From assembly GCF_938018035.1 (NCBI RefSeq), contig NZ_CALIJF010000107.1, forward strand, positions 1 through 8,713: a stretch of DNA of 8,713 nucleotides, written 5' to 3'. Position 1 is the first letter of the stretch. Every line of letters starts with the position of its first letter. This stretch comes from an uncultured Campylobacter sp. GTDB lineage: Bacteria; Campylobacterota; Campylobacteria; Campylobacterales; Campylobacteraceae. A program made the position numbers and the translations under genes. Shown here in pieces: positions 5,816-8,713 of the stretch. The notes under the pieces were generated by a model, which saw only the letters and a program-made list of their open reading frames with translations, made no database searches and was not told where the DNA came from.

Positions 5816-6307
5816 TTATCCTTTAAATTTACTCAAAATATACAAAGCCAAACAAACCCCAAAGATAGCCCCTGCGAACAAAAGCATATCCAAAGGGGTA
5901 GTAAAATCGGTGTGCAAAATTCGCTTGAAAAAATCCACTACGAGCACCATTATGATGACGCTACCGAGTTTGTGCTTCAGCTCATCCAGCGAGGCGATCT
6001 TTAAAACTTGCAAATTTAGATCCAGAAACTCGTCGATAAACAGCTCATAAATTCCAAATACGAAGATTAGCAGCACTATAGCGACCAGATACAGATCGAT
6101 CGCCGTTATTATTTCGCTTAAAATATCAATGTAAAGCGCTCGCCCACTCTGCGGCGTTAGAAAAAATTCCACGATTTTATAAAGCGCTGAGCCGATTTCG
6201 TAGCTTGCCATCACAAATATCGTCGCACTAGCCGCAACACAAAAAATAACAGGCAGAAGCGTTAGAGATTTGCTGCAAAGCAAAAATTTTTCAAATATAG
6301 CTTTCAT
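5816..6307 (-). CDS. YqhA/UPF0114-family inner-membrane protein
   Basis: The 163-residue protein has four likely membrane segments at about 15-35, 69-91, 115-131 and 139-158. Its overall pattern matches the UPF0114 (YqhA) family: a charged N-terminus then LTLLPVIFCVAASATIF, the signature D71-L-Y-L-V-A-I-V-L-L followed by IFVFGIYELFI, and a polar loop ending LDELKHKLGSVIIMVLVVDFF. The family is inner-membrane and its function is not established. The ATG at 6307 is preceded by AAGGAAG (6316-6310) close upstream. Its TAA (5818-5816) sits 2 bp before hemE, and the last codons contain the hemE ribosome binding site. The coupling suggests shared expression, not necessarily a role in haem synthesis. 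A 303-bp gap with hairpins separates it from asd, so a promoter just upstream is likely. Confidence 0.85.
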   Translation of the reverse strand: MKAIFEKFLLCSKSLTLLPVIFCVAASATIFVMASYEIGSALYKIVEFFLTPQSGRALYIDILSEIITAIDLYLVAIVLLIFVFGIYELFIDEFLDLNLQVLKIASLDELKHKLGSVIIMVLVVDFFKRILHTDFTTPLDMLLFAGAIFGVCLALYILSKFKG

Positions 6308-6457
6308 TTCTTCCTTAAATTTTAATTCGGGATTAGTCGCTCCGCAAGCGGACGTATAAATTTAAAAGCCGCTCTATGCCGAAGTGTTCGTTTAAATTTA
6401 CGCTCGTTTGCAATCGCGTAAATTTACCCCATTTAGTCGCGCCCGTTTGAGTCTTTA

Positions 6458-6489
6458 AAATTTTGCGCCAGGTTAAAGGCGCAAAATTT
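6458..6489. terminator. Strong bidirectional-type hairpin downstream of asd
   Basis: AAATTTTGCGCC (6458-6469) pairs perfectly with GGCGCAAAATTT (6478-6489) around an 8-nt loop. The GC-rich inner part plus A/T-rich outer arms give each strand a stem ending in AAAATTT, so it may act as an intrinsic terminator either way. It lies 122 nt past the asd stop and separates the gyrA-asd unit from yqhA-hemE. Confidence 0.6.
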
Positions 6490-6535
6490 CAGCTCGCGGC
6501 GTTAAATTTTAACTAAGCTGATTTGCAAATTTATT

Positions 6536-6555
6536 CGCCGGTCTTCGGCGCCGAA
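6536..6555. repeat. Short hairpin overlapping a 12-bp palindrome
   Basis: TTCGGCGCCGAA at 6544-6555 is a perfect palindrome. It overlaps an alternative hairpin CGCCG-GTCTT-CGGCG (6536-6550). On the minus strand this stem is followed by AATAAATTT, about 60 nt past the asd stop, so it is a second, weaker terminator candidate. Confidence 0.4.
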
Positions 6556-6610
6556 ATCATGCGCGCAACCCTATCTGCGCACAAGGGCTCGGAACTTTGC
6601 TAAATTTATC

Positions 6611-7642
6611 CTACCTGTCCTGCTGCAGCTCTATCCAGCGAAGCGCGATGCGCACGGCGTTCGTAGCCGCTCCGACGCGGATCTGATCGGCGCTGCACCA
6701 AAGATGCAGAATTTTATCGTCGAAATTGTCCCTGCGGAGCCTGCCGACGTAGGTTTCGTTCGTGTCGCTCGAAAGCAGCGGCATCGGGTACTCATTTTTG
6801 CTCGGATCGTCTGCGAGCACGATGCTAGGCGCGTTTCTTAAAATTTCGCGCACGCGGCTAATCTCGAAATCTTTTTTAAATTTTATCGTGATCGCCTCGC
6901 TGTGGCTGCGAAGCACCGGCACGCGCACGCAGGTAGCCGAAACGGCGAAGTTTTTATGCAAAATTTTCTGCGTTTCGTTCACCATCTTCATCTCTTCTTT
7001 GGTGTAGTCGTTATCCAAAAACACGTCGATGTGCGGAATGACGTTAAATGCTAGCTGGTGCGCGAAAACTTTAGGTTTGCACTCGTCAAGCTTAAATTCA
7101 AAAAATTTTTGCAGCTGAAACACGAGCTCCTCCATGCCCTCTTTGCCTGCGCCGCTGGCGGCTTGGTAGGTGCTTACGTCCACGCGCTCTATTTCAAACG
7201 CGTCATCAAGCGGCTTTAAAATTTGAACCATCTGAATGGTCGAGCAGTTCGGATTAGCGATGATGCCCGTCTCTTTCCATAGCTCGATATCCTGCGGGTT
7301 GCACTCGGGCACTACGAGCGGAACGTCCTCTTGCATACGAAAGTGGCTCGTGTTGTCGATCACTACCGCGCCGCTTGCCGCCGCAAATGGCACGTAGTGC
7401 GCCGAAATGGAGCCGCCAGCGCTAAAAAACGCGATGTCGATCTCGTTTTCGTCGAAGGTGCTGTCCGTTAGCTCCCTCACGACGTATTCTTTGCCGCGGA
7501 ATTCCACCTTCTCGCCCGCGCTCTTTGCGCTTGCAAGCGGCAGTATGTCCTTTACGGGGAAGTTCATCTCGTCTAAGACGCGCAAAATCTCCTCGCCTAC
7601 GGCGCCGGTAGCGCCTACGATGGCGATATTGTAACTACTCAT
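6611..7642 (-). CDS. asd: Aspartate-semialdehyde dehydrogenase
   Basis: Asd reduces L-aspartyl-4-phosphate with NADPH to aspartate semialdehyde, the branch point to diaminopimelate/lysine, threonine and methionine, so it also supports peptidoglycan synthesis. The 343-residue protein has the Rossmann motif G10-A-T-G-A-V-G near the N-terminus, F73-S-A-G-G, D96-N-T-S-H, the active-site N130-P-N-C133-S-T with nucleophile C133, Q160-A-A-S-G-A-G, and the base H247 in V-L-R-S-H-S-E-A. Length and motifs are standard and the gene looks intact. The ATG at 7642 overlaps the gyrA stop by 8 bp, and a near-perfect Shine-Dalgarno AAGGAGG (7654-7648) stands 5 nt ahead inside gyrA. This argues for cotranscription and translational coupling with gyrA. 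Confidence 0.98.
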   Translation of the reverse strand: MSSYNIAIVGATGAVGEEILRVLDEMNFPVKDILPLASAKSAGEKVEFRGKEYVVRELTDSTFDENEIDIAFFSAGGSISAHYVPFAAASGAVVIDNTSHFRMQEDVPLVVPECNPQDIELWKETGIIANPNCSTIQMVQILKPLDDAFEIERVDVSTYQAASGAGKEGMEELVFQLQKFFEFKLDECKPKVFAHQLAFNVIPHIDVFLDNDYTKEEMKMVNETQKILHKNFAVSATCVRVPVLRSHSEAITIKFKKDFEISRVREILRNAPSIVLADDPSKNEYPMPLLSSDTNETYVGRLRRDNFDDKILHLWCSADQIRVGAATNAVRIALRWIELQQDR

Positions 7643-8713
7643 CCTCTCCTCCTTTTAAAATTTCATCGCTAGGGCCCTCGCTCTGCGAATCTTTGCTATC
7701 TAAATTTGAATTTAATAAATTTTCATCCTGCGCAAGCTCGTCCGCTTCGCCCTCGTCGCCCTCCTCGGCTTTCGGGCAGGTCGCGATACTCACTACGTCG
7801 TCGCCCTCGACATTTACGACGATGACGCCGCTGGTGTTGCGGCCCGCTTTGCGGATGCTTTGCATATCTACGCGGATCATCTTGCCGCTGGTGGTTAGCG
7901 CCATGAGATCCATCTCCTCATCGACCATCACGACGCCGATGAGCTCGCCAGTGCGGTTGGTGAGCTTCATGCAGATGACACCCTTGCCGCCGCGGTTTGT
8001 GAGGCGATACTCGCTCGCGGTCGTGCGCTTGCCGATACCCTTTTGGCTCACGCTTAAAATTTCTTGCATATCGCTTAAAATAAACGCGGCGCCGATGACC
8101 TCGTCGCCTTTTTCTTTAAATTTAATCCCCTTTACGCCGCGAGCGATGCGCCCCATCTGGCGAATTTTATTTAGATTAAATTTAAGGCACATTCCCTTTT
8201 TCGTAGCGATGAAGAGCATATTTTCGTTGGCGCTTTGCGGCTCGCCCTCTTGTGCGCCCTCGTCTTGCGAAATTTCATCTGAAATTTCATTCTCGCTTCC
8301 CTCCAAAATATCCTGCTCGGTCTGCTCTAGAATTTCCTCGGCCTCGCCGTCGTCCAGATCGTCGCCGCTTAGAGCGCCTCCTTTGTAATTTTGCATCTCC
8401 TCGGCGCTGTTTGGAGCGATGAGCGCAGTCACCAGCGTATCGTCCTCATCTAGGCTGATAGCGCGGATGCCGAGTGAGCGGATATTTTTAAACTCGCTTA
8501 AATTCGTGCGTTTTACGATGCCGTTGCGAGTAAAAAATACGAGCGACTTGCTCGGATCAAAATCGGTCGTAGGGATGATCGCCATGATCTTTTCGTCCGC
8601 GCCGAGCTGGATTAAATTTACTACCGCCTTGCCCTTTGCAGTGCGCGAGCCCTCCGGGATTTTATAAACCTTAAGCCAGTAAAGCTGCCCGCGGTCGGTG
8701 ATAAACATAAGCG
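7635..8713 (-). CDS. gyrA: DNA gyrase subunit A, C-terminal part (5' end outside window)
   Basis: The frame is open to the window edge; the visible part begins LMFITDRGQLYWLKVY and ends at TAG (7637-7635). It is the C-terminal beta-propeller that wraps DNA for negative supercoiling. Numbering from the first visible Met (8708), blades are recognisable at 1-48, 55-98 (VFFTRNGIVKRTNLSEF), 164-209 (MLFIATKKGMCLKFNL), 217-261 and 268-311. The catalytic N-terminal region and GyrA box lie outside. Residues about 99-163 are an acidic, Glu/Asp/Gln/Ser-rich, probably disordered insert between two blades, absent from E. coli GyrA as I recall it. A second acidic stretch (313-357) forms the C-terminal tail. 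The last codons (GGA GGA GAG GAT GAG) also provide the asd ribosome binding site. Confidence 0.97.
   Translation of the reverse strand, partial: LMFITDRGQLYWLKVYKIPEGSRTAKGKAVVNLIQLGADEKIMAIIPTTDFDPSKSLVFFTRNGIVKRTNLSEFKNIRSLGIRAISLDEDDTLVTALIAPNSAEEMQNYKGGALSGDDLDDGEAEEILEQTEQDILEGSENEISDEISQDEGAQEGEPQSANENMLFIATKKGMCLKFNLNKIRQMGRIARGVKGIKFKEKGDEVIGAAFILSDMQEILSVSQKGIGKRTTASEYRLTNRGGKGVICMKLTNRTGELIGVVMVDEEMDLMALTTSGKMIRVDMQSIRKAGRNTSGVIVVNVEGDDVVSIATCPKAEEGDEGEADELAQDENLLNSNLDSKDSQSEGPSDEILKGGEDE
7648..7654 (-). promoter_or_regulatory. Shine-Dalgarno of asd embedded in the 3' end of gyrA
   Basis: AAGGAGG reads on the minus strand within the final Gly-Gly-Glu codons of gyrA, 5 nt before the asd ATG. 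Stop and start overlap (ATGAGTAG), so ribosomes finishing gyrA could reinitiate on asd. Confidence 0.85.

Larger units (their letters stand above)
6308..6610. other. Spacer between asd and the yqhA-like gene
   Basis: These 303 bp hold a strong 12-bp hairpin (6458-6489), a 12-bp palindrome (6544-6555), a short TCCGC/GCGGA stem near 6340-6351, and several AAATTT words. The minus-strand word GCTTTTAAATTTATACGT (6369-6352) lies about 45 nt before the yqhA-like start and could be part of its promoter. No coding frame is supported. Confidence 0.6.

Noticed and set aside
5646..6050. 134-codon + strand ORF across the hemE/yqhA junction
   Set aside because: It overlaps two convincing minus-strand genes and has no motif or initiation signal.
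7693..8388. 231-codon ORF antisense to gyrA
   Set aside because: The Ser/Pro-rich product mirrors Glu/Asp codons of the acidic GyrA segments on the other strand. gyrA itself is unmistakable.

Overview
The window looks like a chromosomal segment from a relatively GC-rich Campylobacter (Campylobacterota), possibly near C. gracilis, C. showae or C. rectus. The genus call is an inference. It rests on GyrA, Asd, HemE and YqhA sequences of epsilonproteobacterial type, on hemE lying next to a radical SAM gene as I recall from C. jejuni, and on GC-rich codons mixed with AAATTT-rich spacers. Both window edges cut genes: a thioredoxin-like gene on the left and gyrA on the right.

Layout. On the + strand are the C-terminal part of a TlpA/thioredoxin-like protein (1-366) and a secreted tannase/feruloyl-esterase-like alpha/beta hydrolase (597-2168). 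All other convincing genes are on the minus strand. In transcription order they are gyrA 3' end (8713-7635), asd (7642-6611), a YqhA/UPF0114 membrane protein (6307-5816), hemE (5813-4767) and a COG0731-type radical SAM protein (4008-3112). The tannase and radical SAM genes converge on a 943-bp gap (2169-3111), which holds one candidate 54-codon membrane or exported small ORF, several inverted repeats and a decayed tandem repeat. A second gene-poor gap of 758 bp (4009-4766) carries a duplicated 31-32-bp element and about 20 copies of the palindrome AAATTT.

Function. gyrA and asd are tightly coupled: they overlap by 8 bp, and the asd Shine-Dalgarno lies inside the last gyrA codons. yqhA and hemE are coupled as well, with a 2-bp gap and the hemE Shine-Dalgarno in the last yqhA codons. 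These are housekeeping functions: DNA supercoiling, the aspartate pathway for lysine, methionine, threonine and diaminopimelate, and haem synthesis. The tannase-like enzyme is the accessory-looking gene and would act outside the cytoplasm on esters of gallic or related phenolic acids.

I do not see a clear multi-gene novel system. The points most worth a second look are a roughly 65-residue acidic insert between blades of the GyrA C-terminal propeller, the tannase with its charged insert, the small CxxC ORF, the duplicated elements in the two gaps, and the striking enrichment of AAATTT in the spacers.
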